Positions 1-13,500 of a stretch of DNA of 64,000 nucleotides are shown here, one piece after another (within the stretch, counting starts at the first letter, position 1; every line of letters starts with the position of its first letter). The stretch lies in contig JBAJFG010000079.1 in the NCBI GenBank assembly GCA_037903475.1, forward strand, positions 434,001 through 498,000, in the 5' to 3' direction. A program made the position numbers and the translations under genes. This DNA comes from Ancylostoma caninum. Taxonomy: Eukaryota > Nematoda > Chromadorea > Rhabditida > Ancylostomatidae. The notes beneath the pieces are model-generated. The model was not told the origin of the DNA, searched no databases, and saw only the letters and a list, made by a program, of their open reading frames with translations.

Positions 1-679
1 TGAATAAAATCAGGGTTTCATGTTGTATTAAAGCGTAACAGTATGTTTTTTTATGAAATATTAAGATGCACAAGTTGTCGTAGTAGGTCTCTCATGGGAT
101 TCGCACCCCTGACTTGGACATCGACATTCAGGTCTGGGATTCATGAAATGTTGACCACGCAAACTAGCGTTGGTTAGTGTGATTGGGCATCCTATAGACT
201 ACGCAATTTTAAGAGACACAGGAGGTAAAACCTGCTTTGCTATCATTGTTGGGTATGCTTTCGTGAATCATAGCCCAGACGCTTTACCGAATCGACTATG
301 CTCTCATGGCCCTGCTGGAACAGTGAAAGCTATTTTAATCAGTTTACACCAAGTAAACGTAATGCTTCCTATCAAAAGTAGGACTTCTAAAATATTCAAA
401 GTTATATTTCAAGAGTATTGCATGCTAGAAAGCAAAAATTTGGCAGCTATTATCGTACGAGTCACATATCGGCAATATGCAATGAGAATTGTGCACAATT
501 TTTTATCCAACATCACCCCCACCCCACCCATCAATGAGAAAATTAGATTTCTTCCACAGTGAATGTTTACGAGGGGCTGGGTGGGTAGATTGTATGCTAT
601 ACTGTCTTGAAATCCATGTGCTGAACACGAATGTGCTTTCAATTTTGTACTTTAACTCCAGTTCGGACGCTCATTGCCT
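1..679. other. intergenic, no gene seen
   Basis: No coding exon is supportable; the open frames are short and AT-rich. At about 88-103 the minus strand reads GGTGCGAATCCC, which resembles a tRNA B box. I see no convincing partner A box or cloverleaf, so it is only noted. Confidence 0.5.
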
Positions 680-1087
680 TTAACCCACTGACGATTGCGC
701 CATTTTCACGCTTTTCCACATTTTCTCAAGTTCTGGCTTTTTCGCTCCGGAATTCTTATAATAAATCCAACATAAATTTTGTATAACGTTTATGTTTATT
801 CATTCATCTTAACTGGCGATACATTATCTAGAACATACTTGAGAGCTGTATTAGAATGAGAATATAAGTTGGAAACCAGAAGAACAGGAAAACTGATTGA
901 GGGTCCAGTTCGCTTCCTAAGAGAAAAACACAGTTATAGGATGTATAGGATGCCCGAATGACACTGACCTTGTAGTGTTTCCACCTAAGGAAACCGCTAA
1001 GATTTTTAATGTCTAATAATCTCTCAAGCAGAACAATACGAAAAAAGGCGCGGCTCACCGGTGAGCAGCGCGGTCGTCAATGGCTAA
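680..1087. mobile_element. TTAA-bounded inverted-repeat element, family A copy 1
   Basis: The left end reads TTAACCCACTGACGATTGCG. The right end reads CGCGGTCGTCAATGGCTAA, its near reverse complement. The same termini occur at 11891-12499 and 19485-19705, so this is a short non-autonomous DNA transposon family. An inner palindrome (GGCTCACCGGTGAGC) lies next to the right end. It carries no transposase. TTAA at the ends suggests piggyBac-type mobilisation, which is inference. Confidence 0.75.
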
Positions 1088-1860
1088 GTAAGCAAGCAGT
1101 TAACTCGAATTTTTCGCAGAATTTTATTTGGGTTATCAACCACGAATGTCAGCATTATTTTGCAATCCACTGCCTATTTTTTTCTCAACTTCATACTTCT
1201 TTTCAATAACCTTCACAAATTCAACCTAAATAGCACAGAAAATCGTTTGTGGTCCAAAAAGAGTGAGATAGCCATATTCAGTTTGCTAAGAAGCCCTTCA
1301 AGAAAGTAACCCTTCGTCCAATAGTGGAGGTTTTCAGTGAAATAAGGGTCATTTGGAGGGTTTGTGGGCCTTGTGGCTGGAATGGCGCAGGAGCAAAATT
1401 TTCGACCTTAATTGTATTTGAAACAGTAAATCAAATTGGAGCGAGTTTTATTTTCATTTAAATTTATTAGTAAATTGCAACTGCGGACTCATTTGTGTTT
1501 TTAGCACACCATTGAGTGCAGAAATAAAATAAGATAAAGGATAAAAATAACTAGGATTAGCATCCTCATAGCGTTTCCAGAAAAATCGCACATCAATCCT
1601 GGAACTCCTATGTGTTCTAGTTCCTTCCCTTTTCTTCCTCCTTTTTTTTTCGAGGATTCGTGCTTGTCATGGGTCTTTTTTGGGTCCTATTATCACCCGT
1701 TTCTGTTCCGTGCCCATATTCTTTATTGTTGTCCAATTAATTATGCCAAAATGATTTTCAGACTATAATAAATTAAGAACACCAAGAACTAAGGAAGACT
1801 TTTTCTAGAAAATTCTACTCTCAACAAAAATCAAAAAACAAGAGTGCTTCTCCAATAGAT
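1088..1860. other. AT-rich non-coding DNA
   Basis: No open frame of interest. It follows, in the minus direction, the stop codon of the open stretch at 1861-2126. It could hold a 3' UTR or intron of the myosin gene. No conserved motor, IQ or coiled-coil exon was recognised here. Confidence 0.4.
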
Positions 1861-2126
1861 CACACTTCAGGTGCCCTCTCAGACCAGCGGTCAAGCACCG
1901 CAAGCACCTGGCCACAAATCAGCTCCAACAACCAGCTGGCTGTCACTAGCTGGTCAACATGCCGACCGGTAAACGTCTGGTGAACACGCGTCACAAACTC
2001 GTCGACAGCTCGGCTGGCACGACCGATTTGCGTGATTAACGAGGTTCGAGAAGTAGCGGCCGAGAACAGAAACGGTCGACGCCATCGGTCACGCCACCCA
2101 GTTGATGAGGCTTCCGAGACACAGAC
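1861..2126 (-). other. open stretch abutting the last myosin exon, out of frame
   Basis: Immediately after the last confident myosin exon the minus strand stays GC-rich and open to a TGA at 1861-1863, but in the next frame. It reads roughly 88 residues, including GRASRAVDEFVTRVHQTF and LLELICGQVLAVLDRW. The motor frame itself stops after about 10 further codons (LCLGSLINWVA). The base composition resembles the neighbouring exons. It may be the loop-2/C-terminal continuation shifted by an extra base, a pseudogene scar, an assembly error, or an alternative terminal exon. I do not recognise the sequence as a standard myosin region. Confidence 0.4.
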
Positions 2127-2287
2127 CTGGAGGGAAGAGGCTCCTGACAAGCGCCTTCGTCGACTCGCCCATCACCTCCAACACGGCGTTCTCAACCACG
2201 TCTCGGTTCTTCTCCACCCACGAATCGATGTTGTAGTCCACGCTGCCGGCGTAGTGTTTGATGGTGAAATGCCTCACGTGTTGGCAC
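2127..2287 (-). CDS. myosin exon: lower 50K segment
   Basis: 161 nt. It begins by completing an Arg codon with the previous exon and reads [19 protein letters not shown], then [18 protein letters not shown] and [10 protein letters not shown]. This is the conserved HYAG/WLEKN region before loop 2. The acceptor is ctttag. The proposed donor is CCAG|GTCTGT, phase 1; no partner exon was found downstream. Confidence 0.9.
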
Positions 2288-5200
2288 CTAAAGTAAAGAC
2301 GAAATGTATTCACGAAATCATTCTCAATATTTGAAAAGACGTTAGAAGAAGGTTAAAGACGTTAAAAAAGGTAAATTCGGGTGAAAGTGACTGAGTCGAG
2401 AATTTTTCGAGTCCATGCCGAACTGAATCCATGGAGCACGCCACCCATAACTTGGTAAGTACTCATACCTCTGCGATGGCTTCGCTTTCTTGAATTCCGG
2501 GAACTTCTCCAGATTTGTGCAGAGCTTTTGCAGAAGGGACTGATCCGATCCGTTTGGCACCACGCATTCCTCTTCCAGCAGTGATAACAATCCAAGGGGC
2601 TAAAACCGTTAAGAACATTTCGCGGCTGCACAGCAGAAAACTGAGTCGGCTAGTAAACGCATATGCAAAGAAATGAACATTGAAACGTAGTAAAATGTGA
2701 ATGGATTTTAAAAGCATATAGTGAGATTTAGATGTTGAAATAGTCCTCTTCAGGACCACTCATCAGCACCAGTCTGTGGAGGGCACTCCAAGTAACGATG
2801 AAATACATACACAAATTATACACAGAGTGTGACCGAAAACGCTTTCACCAGCTTCAAAGTGCTGCTAAATTTTGAATGATACGTAGGTAATGGTAATCAA
2901 ATTCAGGATGTCAATAAGCAGAAGTAACACCAGTAAGAATATACTGTGCCAAGCACAAAACCCCCCTTACTTTTGGTGCAACAGAGCGTTTTCATGTTTA
3001 TTTATTGATTTGAACATGGGTAAACCATGCGGAACGATACAAACAGGCGTAAAAAAAGAATAAAACGCGATAAGTGAACTAAACAATTGGAAGGCGATAA
3101 ATTACTGAGCAGATTCTCTCAGAAACCTGTCTACTATCTCCTAAACTGTGCTAGAAAGCATGGAAGGGCGCATTTTTTCGAGAATTTAAGGAAAATAGAT
3201 AGAGCCAGCTCTGCGTAAAGAAGGAAGACCGTAATAAGCTCTATGCTGTTAGGAATGTGATCTTGAACCACCTCTTGTACATGAGGGGCTTACCGTGTAA
3301 AAGTTATTGATTGGGAGACTAACCTTATAACATGTTATTATTACTTTTTATTTATTTTTACTTTTAGAACACTTTCTAACTTTATTAGAAGGGGATCTTC
3401 ATGGAAATGATGTAGTAATTGATTTTAGCAGGACATTGGTCTCCAGAATCCATAAAGTGCATGATCAAGAATATCACGCCTAAGCAGTGAGGGACTCGGA
3501 GATGATGATGATGTGTGTAAGATGGGTGTGCGCCCAGTTTTTAAGGCGATTCTAGGATACACTTCACGTTTCCTTTTTGCTGGAACATTAACTGCTTGGA
3601 CACAAAATAATTCTAAGGCTGTGCTAGCACTTTATCTCGTACAGCGGTTATGACCTGAGTTACGCTGCTAACCTTTACACTAGAGTCGATGAAAACAAGA
3701 GAAAACTTCCCTGCACGTCTTACAGCTCTTCAATCTTAATTCGACTTCTAATACTTCCAGAAATGTTATCCATTTTGTTTGCTGATCCCGTATAGACACA
3801 AAGACGACAAACAGACGCTTACTAAGCACAACATTTCGTACGTAATGTTGAAAGTCAGAACTTGAGTTCTAGTGGGACTTTTGAACAGATATGCTTCACG
3901 GCTGTGTTTTAGAAAAACTTCAAATTTCGTCGGGCGTCAACGGTTAATTGGGAAAATTTTGACGTGAATAACACAAGATTGTTTTCAAAACTAACAAGGG
4001 AGATGCAAGAGGTCCGGCTCGGAGATTAGAATGAAACCTATCTGGCTTGAATCTCCGTTTGAGTAGGTATGTACTACCCTATGTTTTTTCTTTATTCGGC
4101 TCCAAAAAGTAGAAATGCCATCACACCACGATATGTGTTCCTATATACACTTCTTCAGCGACGGCGTGGACGAGTGGGGAAGATACTGGACTGCTAGGCA
4201 GAGGGTCGAGGGTTTGAAGCCCGTCATGAGAGCCCGTTTTGCATCCTTGTTTTTTTGTTCCTTGGAGTCGAGGGCAGTAATGAAATACATTGTGCAGCAC
4301 CTACTCAAACAAAGATTCAAGCTATCTAGGTTTCATTCTGATCTGCGAGTCTGGCCTCTTGCACCTTTTTTGTAAGAAAGTAAGCACAACCATCGAATTC
4401 CCCACCTTTTCAATGATGTCAATAGTTGGCTGCAGATCAAGTGCAAAGTCCTTCTGCACCCATCGAATTCCCTCGTCCAAGTACTCACTTTGCTCCCGAA
4501 CGAACATGAAGTGATTGAAGAACGCTTGCAGCTTCTCATTGGTGTAGTTGATGCACAATTGCTCGAACGAATTTTTCTAAAATTACGAAATTTTGCCAGA
4601 ACTCACTCCACAATAGATTTTGTACTGCATACCTGTACAATTTCAAATCCAGCAATGTCAAGGACTCCGATCCAACGGCTGAGGACTGATTCAGTTACTG
4701 CAAATGGAAAATAATATGGAAATGAATGGGTTGGCAGTCGAAGCGGTGATAACCACTACAATTGTGGATGAAATACCAAAGCAGATTTAGAAACTGATGA
4801 TCTTAAAGGCGCCGTCCCACCTCAAGATCGTTTTTGAGGTCTCAATGTGAAACGAAGCTCCAGGAGCTGATGATCACAACGGTATACGTGATTCCTTGGA
4901 AGACTGCTAAAAAACCTCATTGACGAGCCCCAATTTTTAAGGAGTCTTTGGGCGGAGCCAGGGGCGGAGCAACGAAACTTTCCAAATAATTAACTCGGGG
5001 AGGGTACCTTCTGAGGAAATTGGTATTCCGCGTGGAAATTCCCCATCAACTACCTAATAGAATAGAAACTGCGCCCTGCTGGTGACTAGCAAGAAAGTAA
5101 ATGGTGCAGAAACTCTGCAATCCCGGAGATATGCCGGAATAGCAGGGTTTCCAGACAGTGAACTACATTGCTAGTCATACATTCACGTATACCGCTGTCA

Positions 5201-7549
5201 TCATCAGGTCATGGCAGTGGCGGACGCGGGGGGGGTGTTCCCCTCGTCAGAATGGGTCCCCAAATTTTCGGAATTACTTTACAACACAAATAAAAATCTT
5301 TTATTTTAGCTTATTTTTAATTGTTTATTTTCACCCTTATTTTTAATACAATTTTTATTCATTATTTATCATTATAATCAGTATTTTTATTAATTTTATT
5401 ATCCATCTGGGTAGCCAAAACGGCGGAGACCCCACTTTTTTCCCACGCCCCCTCCCGCCCACTTTTTGCGTCCACTGGCTCCTGGAGATTCTTTTCACAT
5501 AGAGATCTCAAAAACGATTTTGAGATGAGACAGTGTCTTTAAGAGGTAAAATTAAGGCTGCAGGTGTATTCGTCGACAACTATAGCACCTAACGTCGCTG
5601 TCGTCGTAGCGCCTTCATTTTTGATACATATCGATTGTGGGCGGTCCGGAGTTGGCGATTGACCGTCGCGACCCGCCAACAATCAATACGTATCGAAAAT
5701 GAAGTTTCTGGCAATGTTACATATGTATAGGAAACTCCAAACGTACGCAGACAAGAGTCAAGACCGCGGCGCGGCTCTCTTGGGCAGAGACGCAGGCGCA
5801 CCCTATGCTGAGCTCCCGTGACTCTGCCCAAGAGAGCCGCGCCGCGTTCCTGACTTTTGACTGCGTCCGTTTGGAGTTCCCTGTATGTAGGTGCTTCACT
5901 CCTCGAGGAATATACCCGCACACTAAGATTAAAAGGAGATATCAATGAAAGTTGGAAGCTGACAGGTTGAGGTCGTTTACGTACATCTAATACCCGACCT
6001 CAATCCTGGCCAACCGCGGCGGGCGTATGGAGGGATCCTTCTTAGCATTATTTGTAAGCAGTATTTTTGAAAGTCAATGAAATTGCTCAGTACAGGGTTT
6101 TAGGTCTTTAAAAAATAGCAGATGAGTTCTATGGATAGTCTAAAACAGTAAAAGACTTCTAATCTTTTTCTGAGCCACTTTCTGAAGGACTACTGGGCCT
6201 AATCGATGCTGAAGAACCGCAGCAGAAAGTGTGAAGAACACTTCAACCAGAATTCCTTCCGCTGCAATTCTTGTGCGTGCAACAGCATGGACCATTATGG
6301 TAGGATCAGAACATTGCTTTGAATAGCCTCCACAGCAGACCAGATGGAAGAGGTTGGCGAATTAGGGGGGGGGGGGGGAGGGGATAAGTGGGGCATGGGA
6401 GAAAAATGGGCAGGGATTTCGAGGTTTTGTTTGAAAGTTGAACGTTTGAGAGTTCAGGGGATTAAGATACTTCGAGAAATTGGACAGATTTCACATTCAA
6501 AACTCTAGTGGGCTGGGGGCGACCGGAGACTCTAAAATAAATTCATTCCGGGAATTTTAAGCTTAAATGCCCATGAAAACACTCTCTTCTCTGCCATAGA
6601 AATTTACGGGCCGTCATGCTAGTATCCATCACACATAACTGCATAACATTACATGATGCTGAATGAGATTCATTGGATTGTCCCTCATAACTCGAATAGT
6701 GCAGGTTCAAAAGATGAACACTTCTTCTGGGTTAGATTGTATCAGTCCAAATATTAGGAAAAGTGACATCTGCTAGAAGTATGCCAGTGCCACAGTCCAC
6801 AGACATGCCCAGTGAGTGACAGTGCTGGGCATTTCCAGTTCGTAACGGCAGCTGCACCACGCACCATAGCGTCTTGCATTCCCCTGCTAATGATTTCTTT
6901 TACGCTCGAAGTTTTTGCGACGCAATTGACAACTCCACATGGTGTGTTAGTTTGATAGCTGACAAAAACTGGGGAAGTACTCCGGATAATCCTTGCACTC
7001 TGCAAGTTATTGGAGAATCAGCACGTTAAAGTGATAGTCCTTTCTCATACGCGCTTATTAAAAGTAGTGGTTCACGCAGAATTTGCTACATGTCATGGAC
7101 ACTTCATGCGAATCCCATGCGAACTTCGTGTCACCTATGCAGACATGAGATATCCATGAGATTTGCATCAAATTTGCATTACTTTAGTTCAGGTAGTTTC
7201 ACATTCACATACATGCATGCTCAGGCTATCCAAATCTCCCACAGAGAAGCTTGAGACAGTGAAATGACAAGTCTGGTAGGGTTTGACATAAGCTATAATC
7301 ACCTGTCAGCCGGAAGTTGACAACGAGGCCAAAACCCACGTAAACACTTGAGGAAAACGTTAGGCTATTATTAGCCCTTCATAGGTGTTTGGATTTTTGT
7401 TATCCCTATTATTGTAATCACATTTAAGAACTTATTTGTCCCAACCTACTATTCTTTCAACCCTCCGATAACCCTACTGTGGTCCCTTCTTTATACCTTC
7501 CTTGCAAAGGGTTGCGTTGTGACTCTCCACGATGTATATAATAAACAAA

Positions 7550-7592
<43 letters not shown>

Positions 7593-10500
7593 AACTCTCT
7601 AACGTTTTTTTAGGGCTTGGCCGCTTCTCTTTCCGCTGCCGAGCTCTACTTCCTCTCTACTTCGTGTACTACGCTGTTCTATAAATTCACTACTTATCAG
7701 TTTAAACGCAGTTCTTTTTGCGGAAGCGAACGACTCTGAGTTGGCCACGATGTGAGCAGCTGCGCTGCCACCGCTGATGATGTATGGATACGAGCCGCGC
7801 ACGGATTGCTACGTAATTCTACTCCACTAGGAACTTTTTCGGCAATAAATCAAGGATAGAAAAAAGGTGATGACACAGCTATCTACAGGGTAAAGAGAGA
7901 AGATTCAATAGCGGATGAAAGAAAAAAGAAAAAGAAAACGACTCACGCATGCTAGTGCTTTCACTGATCGCCTCGTTACACTTGTCAAGAAGCCAGCGGA
8001 AAATGCGCTCGTAGAGGACTTTGGCGAGCGCAGCGGCCGAGAACACCGACTAAAATATGAAAATTCAGCTCTAGCAAAAGTGATCACAGGATTTCCATTT
8101 CTGATGGAGTACGTAATTGGAATATCCAGAAGAGTAAAAATATGCTGAACCGAACAAGGTACCTGGGTAGCTCACCTTCTGCATGTTCTGGTTCTTTCGG
8201 ATCACCTTGTCTCCAACTTTGATACTCGGCTGTGTGAGCGCCTCGATAAGACGCGATGATTTCACGCCAAGAAGTGTTGTGACAGCGTCGATTTCTGGAA
8301 AATTTTGTATTTCTCTGAAAAAATTTGAGCTTCTGATTTATTTTATTTCCATTTCATCAGCTGTGATCAGGGTGAAGCTGTTTCTCAATTGTTGGACTGA
8401 GATGCCGTCCAATTTCATATAGTGTACATTGGTCCCACCGGTACCCACAGACATGCCACCAAGATATGGAATGCTTGTGATAGTTGTGCTTATCGCATCA
8501 ACGTGATCCACTCTATAATCCGAGTTTCGGAGGATTCTTTGAGTGTCTTTTGCCAACCTACCGTCAATGCTCAGAAATATGGTTACGATACAAAATGAAA
8601 ATGAGTATTGAGTTCAGATTATCAACAAACTTCCAAGGCCGAGATTTGGGCCGATCTTTCAAAGAGATTTAGAAGCAAAAGAAGCGGAATTGTGAATCGA
8701 GAGTGATTATGACGCAACCACATCTTGGTTATCTTGGTCATATAAGTTCAAGGCCTTATGGTGGACTATGAAGAGGGTGTTTTTTCACTCACATTTTTAT
8801 ATATACGTATTTCCGTTGGGCGGTGATTCCTGGTAGTTGCATACTCCAATGGAAACTTAAATTTGGTGATAAATGTTTAGCTGGAGGCGCTAGACAAAGG
8901 GATTCAAGGTGTGTTGCGCAACTGCGATGATACCTATGATGCTTGAGTATTGTTCTTCAGAATTCATAATTTTTCGAAGCATTTTTTGTTCTTCGTGTAG
9001 TTCCGTATTGCGTTTTTCCTCTTCAATAAGTGTTTGGAACACCATGGGTGCATTTGGTAAATAAATAAATAAATTGTGAATATTTTCGAGTTCAAATCAC
9101 TTATTAGCCGTCGTTTCTGGATGTTCTTGTATTGTGTCCGCACTTCTATACATCTTTTTTTATCGCCGATTTATTTTCGCATTGTGTTCATGCTTTTCTT
9201 ATTGCTGTGATTTTTCATCGATTCAGATATTTCTGGTATTTCTACATACAAGTAAATAATAAATAAATAAATAAAAAATAAAACAGAAAATGGAAATGGC
9301 AGAAAACGATGGAGAAAATCCAGTTATTTTTTCAATTTCTTTCAAAGATTCTCTGCCCACCTGCATTGCCGTCTACGTAGCTCATGTCAAGACCACTTCG
9401 CTCGCCGAACTTGATCTCGCCGATAAGTAAGCATGCAGCTACGATGCTGTACACGTCCATCTTCTCGTCGCTGCTGATTCCAAGTCGATCCATAGCACGC
9501 TAAACATAAATCCGATCCATGACACATTAATTAAAGTCGCTTAGGCACGCTATGGTAGAGATACTAGTTAGGTTATAAATTTTCTGTACGTGACAGTTTT
9601 TGTAGAAGGTTAAAATTCTGCATGCGGTGTTACTTTCTCCGTTTAGAGCGAAGATAAAAAAAGAATTTCTTTTGACCTACATATATAATTTAGTGTCTTA
9701 TTCTTACAACATTTTTCTTAGAACGTCTATCATAAGAGATTCAGATCTAAAACTAATCCTTGGTGACGCTACATTAGAAATTCCACGCTTCCAGGTCCCG
9801 TTTTTGGCAAGGCCTCCACTTATGTTCCATCGCCTGCATCGTCAATTACTTATGGGTGTACTCTCAGGGCTGTGGAGCGTTATACGCGGAGAGGGCAGCG
9901 CGGAGTAGCTCTGTGATTGGTCAATTCACGCGACCCGCCAATCGAGGAGATCCATGGCACCGCCTTTTCCAGGTATAACGCTCCACACCCACTCTCAGAG
10001 ACAATTGGATTGCTGGTTGCACTGTCCATTTCGCGATGGGAAAAGGGGAGGGGCAAGTGGAAGCGCAACAGAAAAAAATCAAATTTTTGTAAAAACAGCA
10101 CAACTCACGCTAGTGAGTAGACCATCGCCAGCATCGTCGATGTCCTTGTCAATCGCGACATTCCCCTGATTCAAGAACTTGTACTGATTTGCCGGTTTGG
10201 TAAGCAGCAGCTGCTTTCGCATTTCGTCGGAGAACGCATTTGACAACAGTTGATAGAACACGTGGAAATTTCTGTTCCCTTGATTTTGATTCACTACTCT
10301 TGATTTTTCCAGAAGATCTGGAAAAAATGCTGCGGTATTAGATTTCATACAGAGAAATGCGAGGATGTTAACTTACAGCACTCAATTTGAGCCGATTGTA
10401 ATTTTCCATGTTCGTTGAACTCAATTCGGATGAATTTTCCCTATAAGGCAAGATTTTCCCAAGGAGAAAAAAAAGAAAAAAACAGAGGTTACGCACAAAT

Positions 10501-13500
10501 CGTGAGCTGTTATTGTTGTGTGTGGTCCTCGCGTTTCCGAACGCCTCCAGAAGCACTCCGGACGACACAACGTCGCTGCCCACGGAGCTACCATAGTCTA
10601 CGTATCCGTTCGCGACGCCATTGCTCACGTGCTGCTGCTTTGAGCTGCTCGGTGCACTGCATTCGAGCACGTATTCGATGATTCTCTTCGTGTTTTCAGT
10701 TTTGCCAGCGCCTGATTCCCCACTGAAACGTAGGGTTCGTAAAAATTGGGAAAATATTGGGTGGTAATTGTCAACGAGGAAACAACTCACGTGATGAGGA
10801 TGGATTGATTGCGACCACCTAAACAAGGGAATATTTAGTCAACAACTTGTTTATGTGTTTATTTTGTTTTTTTCTTCATTTCATTATCAACAACCGTAAA
10901 AAAACATAGTGATAGAAACAACTACTGACATCGCTATGGCATGTTTCACCGGGGAACATTGTTGTAGAAATACTAGAGAAAAAAGGAACGCGAGAAACAG
11001 TACTGTATTCTGAGGGTCAGCTCCTCGTTCTTGGAACAGACTACATATATGTACAGCGTTAATCCACTCTTAAGTCCGGAAAATATCGATTGTGGGCTGA
11101 GATCTACAGCAAACAAAAAAAACAACTCACATATTTCTTTATTTGTTTTATCCCTCTGTTTATTCATTCATTTATTTATTTGCTTGTTTATTTATCTGAT
11201 ACACTGTATTTATTCAATTTGAAGTGGTTACAAATTAGCGATTGACCGTGCGAATGCGCAGGCTCGGGATTTGGAGAGAGCTCGTGATGATAGAAAACAG
11301 GTCCTGCATACCTCGTAGAATTCCATCATAAGCACTTTGTGCGACTGTGTAGATGTGTGGATACATGTCAGCGACGCCTGTACGGTACGTGGACATCAGA
11401 TCCGAAGTGTATATTGGTAGACCACGCCATGGGTTCAGTACCACACAGAATAGTCCACAGTTTGTCTGGAATGGAAAGTGACCTGGTAGCCAGATTAGTG
11501 ACTTGTGGGGTTAGCAGGTGGTTAATCAATTGAGGAATTGTTTCGGATAATGAAATTTAGAAGACGTAGTTATTTTCACATTTAAAACGAACATATAAGA
11601 ATACATAGGGATATTCGCAGTCTTCTATCCCAGAGGCTCCCGAGAAGGCCTAACTTTTAACCTATTCACCACCACCGCATATGGATGAGTAGACGAAGCC
11701 AAGGTGACAGAGAGAGAGCAAACAAAACGAGCAACCAGGTTTTAGTTCTTTACATGTTTCATAATGGTTTCAATACAATATCCATAACATTGGTAATCTC
11801 TTTTTTGATTAACCTGGAGTTTGAGCACAGGTATAAGCTACGTACCTTACCATCGGGGAAGTTGACTCATACTGCTTGCAATTACAGTTTTTAGCCCACT
11901 GACGACCGCGCGGCTCACCGGTGAGCCGCACCCGTATTATCAACTGTTGAACCTCAGCTTCGAACTAATTTGTAGCATTTTCATATGAAATGAGTACACC
12001 ACTTCCGAACAATGTCCATTTAATTGTCGTTTGAGAAAGATTTCTTCTTTGTGGCGACAAATGTCATAAAAGGGATGGGATTTTGAAGTCGAAAAACATT
12101 GCACCACATTTCTTCTGTAGTGAATTGAAATAAACTGTACTAAAGCCACATTATCTACACAAAAACAGATTCTTTACATCTTGCACCTTCTTATTCGTCA
12201 GACTAGAGCCATATGAGAGTATGTATTCTCTGGATGCTTTCTTATAACACTCAAAACATTTTAGAAACTTTTTCCGGCCTAGGAGAAAGTGAAGGCGCTT
12301 GGTTTCCCTCCTTTTTTTGGTCCAATGATACAAGTATTCTTCCAAAACTGGATTTCGAATTACTTTTGCAAAAATGTCTGTCTTAGTCTCATTTCACTTA
12401 CTGTAATAGTGTGGAATTACACGGACGCCACACTCCTGAAAGGGGCGTTGGTCCCATGCGCCAGACACGCGAAAATGCGCGTGGTCGTCAATGGGTTAAA
12501 ACAGTTAATCCCTCGATTTCTCAAGCTCATTTCGGCTGAATGTGGCCTTTCTGGCAGGCCATGCCCGCTTTTCCTACGCGCTCCTTGGAAAAAGACTTTA
12601 CCAACGGTTAGTGGAAACCAGCATAAAGCAACACAAGAATGATATACAGAGAGGAAACCTCAACATTTCCTGGAAGTATTCAGATTTCTTTTAGCAAATC
12701 GAGCAACCAAATCACAGTGTCACTAATCCCTCCTCATCTCCCGCCGTCGAAATGCGGCCGAATGTTGTTCGGCGATGCTTCGTTCGACCAAACCTCGATC
12801 GGAACGCAACAATAGTGCGGCCGTTTTTGCTCTGCAGCATAAAACACTTCGGGCGAAAAACGCACCACTTCGCTGCACTCAGCGCCTGTTCCGTTGCCAA
12901 CGGGTTATGCCCTTGCAATAATACGTTTCTGCGTTTTACAACGTTTCTACGCAGAATTAGCACTCAGGTTATATTTATCAAGCACATGTGTAGCTCTGCA
13001 AAAACCGGGGTATGGGTGTACGCACTAAATTTAACCAACCGGGGTATGGGTATACGCACTAAATTTAATCAATATAAATTTATCCAATCGTATATATGTG
13101 TCCGCAAGAGCCTATTGGCATGGTAGCAACATACCCTATTGGCGTGGTAGCAACATACTACTCCTAAACAAACACTTATTCGCCACATATACATATGTTG
13201 AAGCGTTGTACGACAGACAAGGATAAGAGCAATTTGCACTAGATGCGGGCGGCGGTCGCGCGTCAGACGCGAGCATCCACTTGTGGAGGATCTTTCGTGA
13301 AGACTGGTTAACGTGACATGTATGCGCCGAATGGCAGGCCGATCGGTTACCGCAGAGCCGCAAAAGCGTGCGTTTCACCTGCGTTTCAGCTGCGTCAGGG
13401 CAGCTCTTAGACCTACTATCCTTTACAGTGTAGACGCACGCACGTCAAACGCGCGCATCTATTACAAACCACAGAGAGTATGCTGCCTAGTCAATGTTCA

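Larger units (their letters stand above)
4698..7946. other. myosin intron packed with short mobile elements
   Basis: About 3.2 kb between phase-matched exons. It holds the TTAA-bounded element 4803-5542, two adjacent palindromes (5590-5704 and 5727-5885), a G-run near 6367-6379 and an AAAT array at 7545-7594. No other exon is supported. Confidence 0.7.

Noticed and set aside
88..103. tRNA B-box-like GGTGCGAATCCC on the minus strand
   Set aside because: No matching A box at proper spacing and no cloverleaf found.
5589..5945. Minus-strand frame of 118 codons
   Set aside because: Spans two palindromic elements in an intron; no protein motif.
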